The translations under genes and the position numbers were made by a program. Of a stretch of DNA of 64,000 nt, positions 35,891 through 48,023 are shown piece after piece. Each line of letters starts with the position of its first letter. Position 1 is the stretch's first letter. This DNA comes from Favolaschia claudopus (Eukaryota > Basidiomycota > Agaricomycetes > Agaricales > Mycenaceae): contig JAWWNJ010000032.1 of assembly GCA_037176885.1 (NCBI GenBank), positions 1,178,001 through 1,242,000 of the forward strand, read 5' to 3'. The notes beneath the pieces were generated by a model. The model searched no databases, was not told where the DNA came from, and saw only the letters and a program-made list of their open reading frames with translations.

Positions 35891-36712
35891 GAAGTTAACG
35901 TTCTTGACCCTGAAAATACATGTTCTATTCCGAAATCCCATTTGTTTTCACCAGCTATTAGTAATCATGAATCGAGCCTGAAGATGAACAAACATCCTGA
36001 GACGCCTTGAGAGGTCGAGGCATCGGTCTACGACAGGGTTTACGGTGAGCTCGCTCCTCAACTATTCCTGTCAGGCTTTCTCTTTTCCCTTCGTGCTCGA
36101 TTCAGCATTTACCTGTGAGGCTACCAAACGGACCTCTCGAGCGGGCCGTTCTTCTTTCTGCGACACCACGAGATTAATTTCAGTTAGGCTTTCCGAATAA
36201 CCGCCGTGTCCCGTTGGCGGGATGGGAATTTCAATGCCGACATGTTACCGAAGCGGACCGTAGCGGCTTTGAATGTTTCTCCCACCCGAGGCCACATGTT
36301 TCAGTGAGCATCAAAGCTATTTTTATGCATGGTTTGTTTAGTGCGGCTCGAAGCAGCGAAGGGCGGGCTCAATATTCAATCCGAGCGTCCCGTTTTTCTG
36401 ACTTGAGGCTGTCAATAAAACACACTGCATGGTCAGCTGCAGCTTTGGACGGCTCTGGTCGGGAACTGCTGCCCCGACGACGATTCGGAATCTATGTTCT
36501 ATTTTCATACTGTCTCACGATACTCCGCAAACACGCCTCGACGGACCGCCAGAAATGAAGCAAATTTCAGGCGATGCTCAATTATTGGCTCTGAGCTTGT
36601 GAACTGGCACCCAACCGGTCAGCTGGAGAACATCGACTTTTCCATTGGGCGGGATATTTTTCCGCGCGGTATGTTTGGAATTCACAGAGCTATCCTTCAG
36701 GTTCACTCTCTC
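35891..36712. other. Spacer between the two polygalacturonase genes
   Basis: About 820 bp with no gene I can support. It holds the promoter of the second pectinase. Confidence 0.4.
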
Positions 36713-36718
36713 TATAAA
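36713..36718 (+). promoter_or_regulatory. TATA box of polygalacturonase 2
   Basis: TATAAA 44 bases before the ATG at 36757, matching the arrangement of the first copy. Confidence 0.6.
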
Positions 36719-36756
36719 GAGAACCGTTCGTCGTCACTAAATCTCAGTCGCCACCG

Positions 36757-38482
36757 ATGTCCTCACTCGCTCTCTTCGTACGCTTGGCTGCTCTCGTCGC
36801 CGTTGCCGTTGCTGTTCCCAATAACGGGACAGTGTCAAGGACGGAAACTGCGAAACGTGCAACTTGCACAGTGAACAGTGTTGCTAGCGCTGCGAATCTA
36901 TCTGGCTGCACCTCGGTTGTCATCAACGCCTTCACAGTTCCGTCTGGACGTAAATTAACTGTCTCGTTGTAATCAAACTTTGTGACGCTGACGATTCGAA
37001 AAACTAGAGACCGTCACGATCGCGGTAAGCTATCTTCTCTCGCCTTTGTCCTTTCCCTCATGCTTGATGTGAGGCTGCCTCTGGCGCATCGGTTGTAATG
37101 ACTGGTGACATCACGTTTGCGAAAACTACCGGTAATTCTCCTCCATTCGCCTCCAACCTCAATGCGATACTGATTGCATGTAGCTGCGGGTCCCTTGATC
37201 ACCTTCAATACCCCGAATATCGTGTTCAATGGCGGGGACCACAGAATCAATGTGATTCAATCTTCTCTTGCTACTCGGTAGTTTCCTTTACTGATTACCA
37301 TTTTCAGGGAAACGGTGCGATGTACTGGGACGGTCAAGGTGCGCCGAGCACCGATACGCAAAGCATTCGTATGATTAATCGACTCTTAAGGAACCAATGG
37401 CGGAGTGACCAAGCCTCATCCATTTGTCAAGTCAGTTTCAATTTTGTTTTGGTTCTGACATTTTTTATGCTAGTTCAGGTTCAAGGGATTCGGAACGTTT
37501 GAGGACGTCACCGTCCTGAACTCGCCGGCTCAAGCGATATCAGTGGGAACAACCGGCGGAAAAGCAATCATTCAAGGCGTCACCGTCGATAACTGTATGT
37601 TGATTTTATCTCATCACTGGCTTGCTAACATTTATATGAAAAATCTAGCTGCTGGGGATGCTGGTGCCCTCGGCCACAACACTGACGGTTTTGACATCAG
37701 CGCTTCAGATGTTACAGTCTCGAAATGCGTGGTCAAGAACCAGGACGACTGCGTCGCAATCAACTCAGGAAGCACCCTTGTCATCGAAGACTCTACCTGC
37801 AGCGGCGGCCACGGTATCTCAATTGGCTCAATCGCAACCGGAAAGACTGTCTCTGGCGTCACGATCGCGCGGAACACTGTCACGAACTCGGTGTACGGGT
37901 TGCGAATTAAGGTTGACGCCGATGCGACAGGTGCAAGCGTGTCAAATGTTAAATACGAGGCGTATGAGTTCTTCTTCTCTTGATTATTCAATGATGAACT
38001 GTTTTGCAGAAACAATATTTCCGGTATCTCGAAGTACGGTAAGCAGTAGCTCCGTCTTCAAACTTGCTGGTACTGACAACAAAAATTAGGCGTGCTGATC
38101 AGCCAATCCTATCCTGATGATGATGGCACGCCCGGAACTGGCGCACCGATTAGGTTCATCGATATTTTTCGAGTGTAGGCATCTATTAACCCTGGCTCAG
38201 CGCCATTTCCTTTACCGGGGGAACTACGAACGTTGCTGTGACCGGCTCCGCTCACACATTGGTGGTCGACTGTGGGGCTTGCTCAGGTGAATATATTTTA
38301 TCCAACTTTGATGCTTTCTCAATGCAGTGCGCTGTCAGGTACCTGGGACTTTTCGGATTTGCACGCCACTGGAGGTGCAGGTCACATCATTGCCGCGAAC
38401 AAAGCTACGGTAATTTTGTTTTTTTGCCAATCCGCCGATTTGAGGTCTGATTCTTTTGTAGATATCCGGTGGAACTTATTAG
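36757..38482 (+). CDS. Endopolygalacturonase 2 (GH28), tandem paralogue
   Basis: Close paralogue of the gene at 34196. Signal peptide MSSLALFVRLAALVAVAVAV and propeptide ending TETAKR. The mature part opens [17 protein letters not shown], as in copy 1. Catalytic signatures are intact: [39 protein letters not shown] and YGLRIKVDADA. The end is AANKAT | ISGGTY, stop at 38482. It has an intron inside the [15 protein letters not shown] segment (about 37342-37391) where copy 1 is continuous, so the two copies differ by an intron gain or loss. Secreted pectinase, probably co-regulated with copy 1. Confidence 0.93.
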
Positions 38483-38922
38483 GTTGAACCGAATGCCATC
38501 GAATCTACGTATTGTTCGTAATTGACATCACAATTGCAAAAAATAATCATTCTGCATTCTCGACAAAACGCGTGCATACCTAATCAAGCGATATGTGTTT
38601 GATATCGAGCGCTTAGACCGCCAAGAGGGGATGTAATGCTCGGGCCGTAAAGCCGAGGCACAAGTCAAGAATTTAATCCTCTCAAGTCTTGGCCGCCACG
38701 AACCTTTCGTTAAGATCTGCCTGGAAATCCTCATTTGAATCGTTCCTCGGCACCTAATCATCTTCGTCCAGTTGGCTGGAGACGCGAAAGACGCTGAAAG
38801 ACGGCGAGAGTACTTGCCGCGGCGTACCTTTTTTGTGATCAACATCGCCTGATCGTCGTCGACTGACTGAATTGCTTGTCAACGTCCACCATGTTTCTGA
38901 ACGATTTTCTCCCTCCGCTGCC

Positions 38923-39879
38923 ATGCATGTCTCAGAACTCTCGACCCTTCCGTTCCTTTTCGCCCTCGTCACTCTTTTTTCTGGTCGGCAAACTCGTTTT
39001 TCCAAGATTTGGGGGTGATTGACTCGAAACCCCGCAGATGTCGTGAGCGCTGCAGAGACAACCCGCACGCTCGTTGCCCCAGCTATCGGTATAACAAGCG
39101 TTTCCGTTCTTGGCGTTGAAGGAGACGAAACTACGTTTGCGTTGTACCAAACGGCGAACGATGGCGCGACGACTTTCATCCGTAAGGCTAACCTTATCCT
39201 GCAGCTTTTGGAAGCTAATATGGACTTTCGTTTTTTTGTTTCTAGAAACGATGGTAGCGGACGCCACGAGCATCGCCAACGTTTTCCCTGTCCCTTCGTT
39301 CGGCTGCAATTTCCATGAAACTGCGAAAGGGAAGATGCGATGCATTGAAGTGGACTCGACCTCTACGGCGACAATTTCGGTCGATGTGCAGACGCTGCTT
39401 TATGCTGTAGATGATGCACTTGCGGGGTGAGTCTTGTTATGACAATTTCCAGGCAATTCGAAAGTGATACCGTTTCGAAGTGCTACCTCTTCGTCCACTG
39501 CATCGTCAGCTACACAGAGTACAGGTCTTGGGTCTAGGCAAGTCGCTGCAACACCCCATCTGGCTCAGGTTAACTGTTTTTCATAGCTCCTCCACTACTT
39601 CCACGAATTCTGCCGCGCAAACGTATGTCTCGATGCTCCATATACAAACATCATCTTGACCTCTCTCTCTCTCCAGCTCCACGTCGACACCACTCGGATT
39701 CCTAAGCTCAAGGTACTTAACTCCCATGCAAATCCTTCGTGTGTCTCTCATACAATCCGTCCAGCTCTGCCTCCGAAACGTCCAGTGCTCCGTCCACCAT
39801 ACCATCTTCAGGCGCGTTGCCCTTGACGTACAAAAAATGGGTCAGTCTGTTCCTTACTCTCGCTCGCTGGAGATGCTGA
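38923..39879 (+). CDS. Secreted S/T-rich surface protein
   Basis: Starts MHVSELSTLPFLFALVTLFS, a signal peptide, then an intron (GTCGGC...CGCAG). The mature domain reads TTRTLVAPAIGITSVSVLGV, FALYQTANDGATTFI, SFGCNFHETAKGKMRCIEVD and TISVDVQTLLYAVDDA. It is followed by a Ser/Thr-rich stalk over several short exons (SATSSSTASSATQST, SSTTSTNSAAQT, SASETSSAPSTIPSSG) and a hydrophobic end, WVSLFLTLARW. The plan resembles Agaricomycete GPI- or membrane-attached extracellular proteins with a T-x-x-x-P-G-F-x-P-Q-type beta domain. The function is not known. The exon joins in the stalk were chosen for frame and could be off by a few codons. Confidence 0.6.
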
Positions 39880-40531
39880 CGGTTTTGAAAGGCTGTCGGG
39901 CTTGGGCTCGCTGCAGTGCTGGTGGTATGATGCTGCTGAGCATTGACTTTGAGGAGGCGTATAGTAGGTATCTGTGTTCGCACCGCTGAATGGATGAACT
40001 TCCGACGCGCCTACTCGGCAAATGCGTGAATCAGTAGACCAGTGTCCTTGTCCCAACCTTCACCAATCCGTCCATGCCACTCGTGATCATATTGCGTCCA
40101 GGTGGAGAGGGATGGCTGTACGGGACCTCTTCGAACGTCTTTCTCCTGAGCTAGAAGCCGTATTCGAGCTGGCAGCTTTACAGGCGGAGACTGCAGCGAC
40201 TACACGTCGACAGGAAGCTGTTGGGATGCTTTGCGGACAGTACCTGAAACGTTTTGACCGGTACGCGTACGATGGAATGTAGACGAAAACCTCGTATTGT
40301 AGATGTATCCTGTATAGTCTTTGCACGAATGAATAGGCCGGTATGTTTATGTATCATATGAACCGGTGGCACGGCAAGGACGTGAAAGTAGAGCAGCCGT
40401 GTCCGAGAAAGTGGATGCGATATTTCATTGTGCACATTAGCATAGGCAGGTCGTATATCGGTCGTGGTGGTATAGAGGAAAGAAATCCGAGGAATGGCGT
40501 GACCGCTCGTTTCTTCATCTTAAAGCAAGGG
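39880..40531. other. Convergent intergenic spacer
   Basis: 650 bp between the converging 3' ends of the S/T-rich gene and the deacetylase gene. No gene detected. Confidence 0.35.
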
Positions 40532-42383
40532 TCATAGAAGCCCAAACAACCCAACCAAGGCCCCGAGAACGCCAACAAACGTCGCTGCCCACACGCCCTT
40601 CGGGAGCGCAACCGCCTTGCCATTGAAAGGCACATACGTCGGAGGACTGGCGCTGGCGCCGGGAGCGCCGCCTGTACCCCCGCCGGTGAGGTTCGCTCCG
40701 TTGGGCTACACGACGAGGTAGTCAGGACCATGAGATAGCAGGACGGGAATGCGACGCACGCCGATAGCCCGAGAGTTGTCGGTAAAGGCGCAATCGTTGG
40801 ACGTGCAAAGACACTTCGCGGCGATTGGGTCCCAGAAGGCGGTGGAGCAATTGGTGGGTACTGGCAGCGAGTTTGATCAGCAAGTATGAGGACATTATTA
40901 CGACGAGAGCATAGAGATAGCTCACCGTGTGAACGCGCTTGTCCCCCATCAGGAACCTGCTGCGGTGGATTGGGGTTGTCCACCGTAGGCTCTGATTCTG
41001 GGCAGCCGTACTATGAACAGCGTTCAGGTTGAGACACGCGGAAGTCAAGGAGAAGCATACGCAAGTGTAAAACGGAAAGTCGGAGAAGCTGCACAGGTTG
41101 AGGAGACCGTTCTCATTCTGCGGTATGCCATTACAGATCTTCATCGAGGCGTCGACTTTAGGTGTGGAGCATTTGAGGGCCGCGACAGAATCAAGCTGGG
41201 AGACGGGTACGGGGTTTTGCACCCAAGCCAGTAGCTGCTCGTTTGATACGATCCAGACTATTGACATCCTATTAGTAAGATTTTTGAAGGTAAATTGCGA
41301 CGCACCATTGGGCTGCACCTGCGCCCAATCGAGGAACTGGTTGATCATATTAATCGTCGAGTTGCTGGGGTTCACGCCTGGATACGTCGTGCTCAAATGG
41401 ATCGGATGCGTATACAACCCAATCGGCTGCCGATTCCCATTGTAATGCGCCATGAACGTCGCCTTCATGTACTCCAACGTCGCCGTATCATTCACCGTCG
41501 TTGCACCATTCGCCGCATCGAGCCACGGGTCCATGAGATGCGGACCAACCGCCCCGCGCTCGTCAAAGAACGCGTACATCGGAATCTCCCAGAACCCAGG
41601 CAACACGGGCTGCCCCTTGCATGCGTTGTCCAGCGCGAGACAGTCATTGGCTAGACCGAAGTCGAGGGTGTACGGCCAGAATGCGTCCGTGTCTGGGTCG
41701 GTGACGGGCGTTGCAGCAGGGGCGGAGGAGTCATAGGTGAAGCCAGCGGCAGCGAGGAGCTTGAGAGTATCGACGGAGAAGTTGAGAAAGGGTGCGCGAA
41801 AGCCGATAATAGATTTGAGAGGGATACCGGCCAGGGCGTTCAGAGCGATGATGTTACCGTCGATTTCGCCTTTCGGGGGAGTTCCGACGTGGGTCATCGT
41901 ATGGTCGGCGATTTCGTTCCCAGCGACAAACCAATCTGAGAGTTGTGTGAGATCGGTCTCAGCCAAGAATATAAGCAAAGATTCACCCGTTACGAGCGTG
42001 TAGTTGGTGAAATTTAGGGATGTGAAGTAGGTCATCTTTGGCGCGCAGCCATTGGGGTTTTGCCGGTGCCCGAGGAACTGGTTGACAGCGTCGATAGTGT
42101 ACGACTGCACGGCGTCATCGGCGGTGAACACCACGAACATGGGTACTTCAGACTGCGAAAATAAGTCACTAAGAATATAAAATGCGGGAAACGAACGCAC
42201 TGCGTTTAAACCTCCGGGAGGGCTCGTACTCGCACAGTTGCAGTTGGGAAGCTTGCACTTGGAAGCGTCGAATGAGTATCCGGCAGCAGCCGAGCTTGAA
42301 GTGGCCCCGCTTATAGATCCATCTTGCGCCAAAGCTTGTAAAATTGGCAGCAGGAAAAAGACGATACTGAGAGGGAGCCACAT
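40532..42383 (-). CDS. GPI-anchored polysaccharide (chitin) deacetylase, CE4
   Basis: Carbohydrate esterase family 4 enzyme acting on chitin or related N-acetylated glycans at the cell surface. Signal peptide MWLPLSIVFFLLPILQALAQ; I take ATG 42383 rather than the longer frame upstream because it begins the signal peptide. The NodB-type domain has VVFTADDAVQSY (TFDD-like motif 1, metal Asp), EIADHTMTH (His-x3-His, motif 2), GFRAPFLNFS (motif 3) and GLYTHPIHLSTT (motif with catalytic His). Cys-rich segments follow, then a Gly/Ser-rich stalk. A hydrophobic GPI signal, GVWAATFVGVLGALVGLFGL, ends at the stop. About seven introns (for example LNA | SEVPMF and LVT | DWFVAG), all GT...AG. Expected to modify fungal wall chitin. 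Confidence 0.9.
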
Positions 42384-44319
42384 TCTGAGGCAAGAGGGGA
42401 CTTGAAAGTACCAGCTCCAAGGTGGCAGTTGGTTCGTGGCAACAATGTTCTTGCGCGAGACAGGTGCTGAGAACCACAGAAATATTTTTAGACCCGTGCG
42501 TTTTCTATCTTGACTCTTGAGAGGATGATCTCGAAAAGTCGAGACAGAGGACGGCGGGACCATGCCACAATCCGAATAAATTCATCTTCAGTAAGGCTGA
42601 AGGACTATCTGCATTGGGTATGCACATCACATGGCATGTAGCAATGAAGGCACAAACTCGTTCGTCCATTAACAGGAAGACGGAGATTCTGGGAAGAATC
42701 CTGAACGAACTTCTTGTGATTGGTCCAGCGTGTCTCTTGATAGTCACAGGACAAGATGCTTGGAAGATGCAAGATACTGAGTCTTCATTTTGCGTGAGAT
42801 TTTGAGACTGCTCTCAGGCTCAGTTTGGACTTTGAGATTCGAATGCTCTTGATTGTGGCATTGCGTTCATCGACGCCTTTGCGAGTAGTGTTCAAAGGTA
42901 CTCTGGTCGGTGGGCGCACTGGACGGTAGAGCAGCTGCCAACGCTCGAGTATAGAGTGGACTGGTAGAGTTGAGTCCAAGAGGGTCACAACTGGTCACTC
43001 GAATTGATTGTCACGCTCAACAACTCGCCACACTCATTCGTCACTCATTCTTCAACGATAAAATCACAAGAACTTCCAGCTCATGGAGCTCTTGGAATAT
43101 CATGTTACGAAGGCGTGCTTCAAGCCGAAACACTTTTTTGCGCCAGATACGGTCTGGTTTCGAATGGCCAATTAGCTCGTATTTAAAGCCAAAGCTCCGA
43201 GTCGGAATGCCACTGAAAAGCACTGAAATGGGGCTCGATGGACTTTACTTGTAGCACTAGCCCAGTACCACGCTGATTGGGCAACAGAGAGCAGCGCATC
43301 TTAAACAGTCATCTTCTGGCTTCTGGCTTCGTGGCGTAGCCAAGCTTGCTACCGCATATAGAAGCATTCCAAATTCTATGCTCGTATTCTCTGGCACGGA
43401 TGTCTTTGCGATTCACGCTATGGACATGAGCGCAGACTATCGATCTGACTCGAAGTCCGTCAGTTGCAATGATACGCATGAGTCGGAGAAGTGCTTGGTG
43501 TCGGGCATATAGAGGAGTCAGGACCCATGAAATGCAGGGTTGGACGCAGGAGGAGGTGGGGGTCAGGTTCAGTCCTTTTTTTCAATCTCGAGCGTCGAGC
43601 GCTGACGTGAATCTCATTGTAGACGCTTGCTCCTCGCCACTTAATGTGTTGTATATTCCGACTAGAAATGTCAAATTTTGTTTTCCTCCAACGAGCGCAC
43701 AAGTACGGTACAACCTCGTCCAGAGGCATCGTAGTATTATTCAAGTGTGAAAGCGGGGCCCAAAAGTTTGGCGGCGGCGGCAAGCCCGCGATGGTGTACA
43801 TGCAAGTAAGCAGTTACAATTGACTTATTCGCAGCCAACATGATTTCACCGACAGCGAGCACCGATGGCTCAGACATAAAGCTGGGCTCTGCATACATAC
43901 AAGTTTTTCGTCGGCATCCCGGTGGACACTAAGGCAGCCATACGGATGTATCGATATAGTTGGTATATGAATCAAGTCTGGCCCAGAATGTGAAGGTGTT
44001 TACAACGTTCCTCTTGCTCTGGCTGTGGTAAGAAGGCTGACTGCCAAACCGTGCTTCTTGATATTCGGGAAGACGCGTCCGCTGGGAGCGCCCAGAGACA
44101 TGGCTCTTGAGAAATCTCAAGAGCTCCAGAAGATCGAGTCGATACGAAAACTGAAGGGCTCCCGACCTCGTATCGAACTTCCGTGTGCTTGGTCAGAAAC
44201 TGTTCAAGCCTTGGAGGTTGCTCCGCTGCCCAAATGCAAACGAATCGGGGAGCGGTCGATTCCTTGTATGAGGAAGCCTCGGCTTGTGTTTCGGACTGCG
44301 CTCCTTGTATTGTATGCCT
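42384..44319. other. Gene-poor interval
   Basis: About 1.9 kb between the deacetylase and the kinase-EST1 gene. A 113-residue frame at 43460-43801 (-) and a 137-residue frame at 44025-44438 (+) show no protein-like conservation to me. No repeat or RNA gene found. Confidence 0.35.
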
Positions 44320-47300
44320 TCAGATTTTCGAAGCCGGGGCTCTTGACAAGAGAGCTGTCGCTACGTCTCTGTAACAATTGGTGCGGAGTTCACCGTCGGA
44401 CGCTGACACCTCAACACTGGTACTGTACTCGTCATTGACGAGATCGGCGATCTCAACACCACACCGTGCGATCCGAACCCATCGCTGGGAGAGCTCTGCG
44501 TTCTTGCGAGCGCTCTGTTCGTCGTCGTCGACATCATTGGATTCCTCGGACGATATGACTGTCTCAGCGCTGCCAAGCACATCCATCTCTCGGCATGTAT
44601 CCTGGTCTTTACCCCAAAACTTGCGAGCGTATACCTTCCTTCATCGTAACCATTCCATCCCTCGCAAACACCAATCTTCTGGCAAAGGTGTACATCCCGT
44701 GGTAATCGTCTCCCAATGTCTCGTGTAGGAGATGCCAATGCCAATAGTAATGGTCCTCAAACCCTCGCTTGCTATGATGCGTTTCGGGATGCGCTCGAAA
44801 AGCATAGCGAGGTCATGCCATGGCATCATAGATTCGATGATACCGCGCGTCGACGGCAACTTGAGCGCAGTAGTGAGAAAGGTGAGGACGACCGTGATGT
44901 ATCCGTGCATGTGAGAAGATACACTTTGGCGCAAGACGAAGCTCAGCGTGGACAGCATCAGTTGCAAGGCAAGCTGAAGCGATGCTGGTCGCGTTGTGGG
45001 CTCGTGAGATTCATTGGACGTATCGGCCAGCTCAGAATCATTGTGTGGTCCAACAGTGGATGCGTTTGATGAGGGGGAGCTGCGGCTAGCCTGCTTTAAG
45101 ACGCCTGTAAGACTGCCATACTCGAGCACAGCGCAAACGTTCACGACTGCGAAGATGATCCACTCGCATTCATGTAGCTCCTCGACCTCAAGACGTTTTA
45201 TGAATTGGTCAAACGTCGATTGAAAGTTGTCGAGGTCAACCCCAGTGAAGAGCATACCATGGAGGTGCACGAAGAGAGTTACGAGGGGTGGATCTGGCGA
45301 GACTTGTCGGACCACAGGGACTGTCCAGGAGATAATTCGAAGAGATGCATTGTCGCGAGGCTATTTGTATCGAGATTAGCACGAGAAGATTCAACGAAGT
45401 ACAAGTATTCTCACCTTTTGCAAAAGTGATAGAGGGTATGAAGTTGTTCTGGCTGCTCGGCTTCTTGACTAAGCCGGCTAAGACGGTAATGCAGCTTGCC
45501 TTGACTCGGTTGTTTGAGAGTTCCTCGGCGGTACCACCCACGAGCGATACACCGCCAGAGTTCTTTCTCTGGTTCCATCTCGAATGAAGCGATGGCACCG
45601 GCGCCCAATGTGGATGCGTGATCGATGCTCAGCAGAGTATGCGCTGGCAGCTTTCGGCGTCATGTCTTCTTCCAACCTTTCGACCGAATCTATCTCGAGA
45701 AGAATTTCGGTGCTAGCGTGAGCTTCGGTAGCGGAGTATTCGTGGGTCATGGCAGTAGCCAGTTTCATCTTATATTGCGCGATGTCACCGAGAGCCTCGA
45801 TCCAAACACTCTCGAAATCGCGGAGCGCGTAATCCTCCAGTAAGCATGCGTAGAAAGTGTACGCATACTGAATGTGATCTTGGAGAAGCTCGGAAGCGAG
45901 ATAGGAGGTCGAAGACGCGCGACGAAGGCACTCAAAGAGGGCACAGAAAGCATGGGTCCACAGGCGCGCGTCGATCATGTACTTTGTAGGTATGCTGTGG
46001 ACGGAGGCGGAGAGGGATGGATTAAGTGTCATTCGAAGGAGGCAATGCATGAGGTCGGCAAGTCTGTATAGCTCAAATGTCAAGAGATGAGAACAGAAAT
46101 GGTGATATCGCAGCACACACTCTTTATGATCTTTCAAACGAGACACCCACTTCTCCCCGTCTGCGGAAGGATCGGGTAGGTCGTTTTCAAGCTCCATTTC
46201 GTGCTCTTCGATAAGCCTTGCCTCGAGAACTGTCATTCGTCTGTATAGCTTCTTGAGGAGGGCCAAACTTTCGTTGATATGTGAATCACTGACTGGATCA
46301 CTGGTGCTATGCCCAAGGCCCGAAAACACGGAGGAACTGTCTGTTACAAAGGATCGAGCAGTCCAGTAAGCGGTGGACTGCACGCTGAACGTAGGGGATC
46401 CCGGACGACTCTGCAGTGTGTCAACTGCGGCGGGAAGAGGTTCACCGGGCAAAAACATGATTTCTGCCATACGCTGGGTGGTTGGTCTGGCTGTTGGGTC
46501 GTGCGCCCAGAAGACCGAGATGTGTTCCCAGAGCCCATTGGTCATAACAGGTGGCCCGTCCGGGGGTTCCGGGCGATGCCCGCCGATAACCTTCAACATT
46601 GCTCCGGCCTCCGTTAGTCCTGAGAACGGATGTCGCCCCGTATAAAGCTAGGAATCTAAGTCAGAGCCGACCACCTCGAAAAATTAATGGAACTGACCTC
46701 TAAACAGACGCAACCGTATGCATACACGTCGCTAGCAGTGGTTCGTGCAAATTTGAGACCGAATTGGTCGGGGTCCAGCAACTCGGGCGCCATCCAATAA
46801 ACGCTGCCAGATCGATTGGTGTTCAAGGATGAAGTCGCGTCCGAGAAGATACTGAGCCCGAAATCCGCCAAGCATGCCCTCCAATCCTCGTTGATGAGAA
46901 TGTTCGCCTGTAGTGAGATGTAAAGACGTCGGATGCTTAGAGCATACAAGATACGTACTCCCCGTAGGTCGCCGTGAATGATAGCACAGGAATGAAGGTA
47001 TTCCAGCCCTTGCGCGATCTCGTGAAGCTGTGGAGCACGAGTGGGTTTCAGCCAGCACCTAGGTAGCATCACGAAGGAAACTTACCAACTTGTCTAATTT
47101 GGCATGACCGTGCTCTTTGAGGTATTGAATGACGGTACCATGCTGCATCCACGGCGAAACCATGCAAAGGGGGGAGGGAAAGCTATTCTCTTCGATGCCG
47201 AGAAAAGGCAAGATGTTTGGATGACACAGCTCTTTCCAGACGAGAGCTTCGCGGCAGAATTTCTGGCATCCATGAGTGAATATGGGACTAGCGAAATAAC

Positions 47301-48023
47301 ATGAAGCAAAACTGACTGCCCGAATACCTCGTAAATCTGCTCCACGTAAAAATTGGACAGCACGCATATACTTCAAGGCCACAAGATTATGGTTGTAAGA
47401 GGCGCGATAGATGTCCGCAAACCCCCCACCATAACTCGGATGATCTTCTTTTTCGATCACACCACCAATGAACAGCGACGAGGGGAGTTTATCGCATGAC
47501 GCGGACAGCTTGCGAATGATGCGACGAGCCAATCGACAGTGCTGCGTAGCGGTTATGAATCCCTTATCCAAGGTATCTGCATTGAACATTCAGTGAAACG
47601 AAGAGAGTTGACAGTGAAGCCGCACTTTGTACAACGTCAAGGAAGTTCTGTGCCGCCTCGTCCTTTGATCTGAGCACCTCTTCCTCACCCGATTCAGAGA
47701 TGAAAATCGAGATGAGAAGGGTGGCTATACGCTTTCCGTCCGTCCGAACAGCAATGCGGAGTTTGGGTTCGCCTGCAAGGCCAAGCTGGGATGCTAGCTG
47801 AGACGAAGGGGAAAGAAATCAGTTGTCGATGAGACCGATATGCACGTTACTTACTTCTAACAGTGTTTTCTGACACTCCAAGCTCTCAACAATCCTAGTC
47901 TCCCAGAGGCAGAGTAGACCAATTCCCTTGAACGTTCGCGTTACTCAGGATATTCCTTGATCTGACGTCTGCTTTTTGATGTGGGGGTCTTACCATGAGG
48001 CCCTTTTCAAGCTCCGCTTTCAT
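44320..48023 (-). pseudogene. Protein kinase fused to EST1/SMG7-like module (frameshifted)
   Basis: The N-terminus starts MKAELEKGLM and continues over short exons. The kinase domain is intact: YGGGFADIYRAS (Gly loop), LVALKYMRA (Lys), IIHGDLRGANILI (catalytic Asp), LADFGLSIF, VYWMAPELL and YGCVCLE; it looks TKL-like. In the same open frame (46599-45478) the kinase end, FWAHDPTARPTTQRMAEIM, runs directly into an EST1/SMG7-type domain: MTVLEARLIEEHEMELE, WIEALGDIAQYKMKLA, then EPEKELWRCIARGWYRRG and GKLHYRLSRLSQEAEQ. The rest, LVTLFVHLHGMLFTGVDLD, EWIIFAVVNVCAVLEYG, WCLRGMEWLR and RWVRIARCGVEIADLV, is in a frame that does not connect. A one-base shift is needed at about 45307-45325, and an in-frame TGA stands at 44641-44643. 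The EST1 part is therefore broken or mis-sequenced. No PIN nuclease domain seen. Confidence 0.75.

Noticed and set aside
42384..42563. In-frame upstream extension of the deacetylase
   Set aside because: Would bury the signal peptide about 60 residues inside the protein; ATG 42383 is preferred.
43460..43801. 113-codon minus-strand frame
   Set aside because: No domain, no signal peptide, isolated; length is expected by chance.
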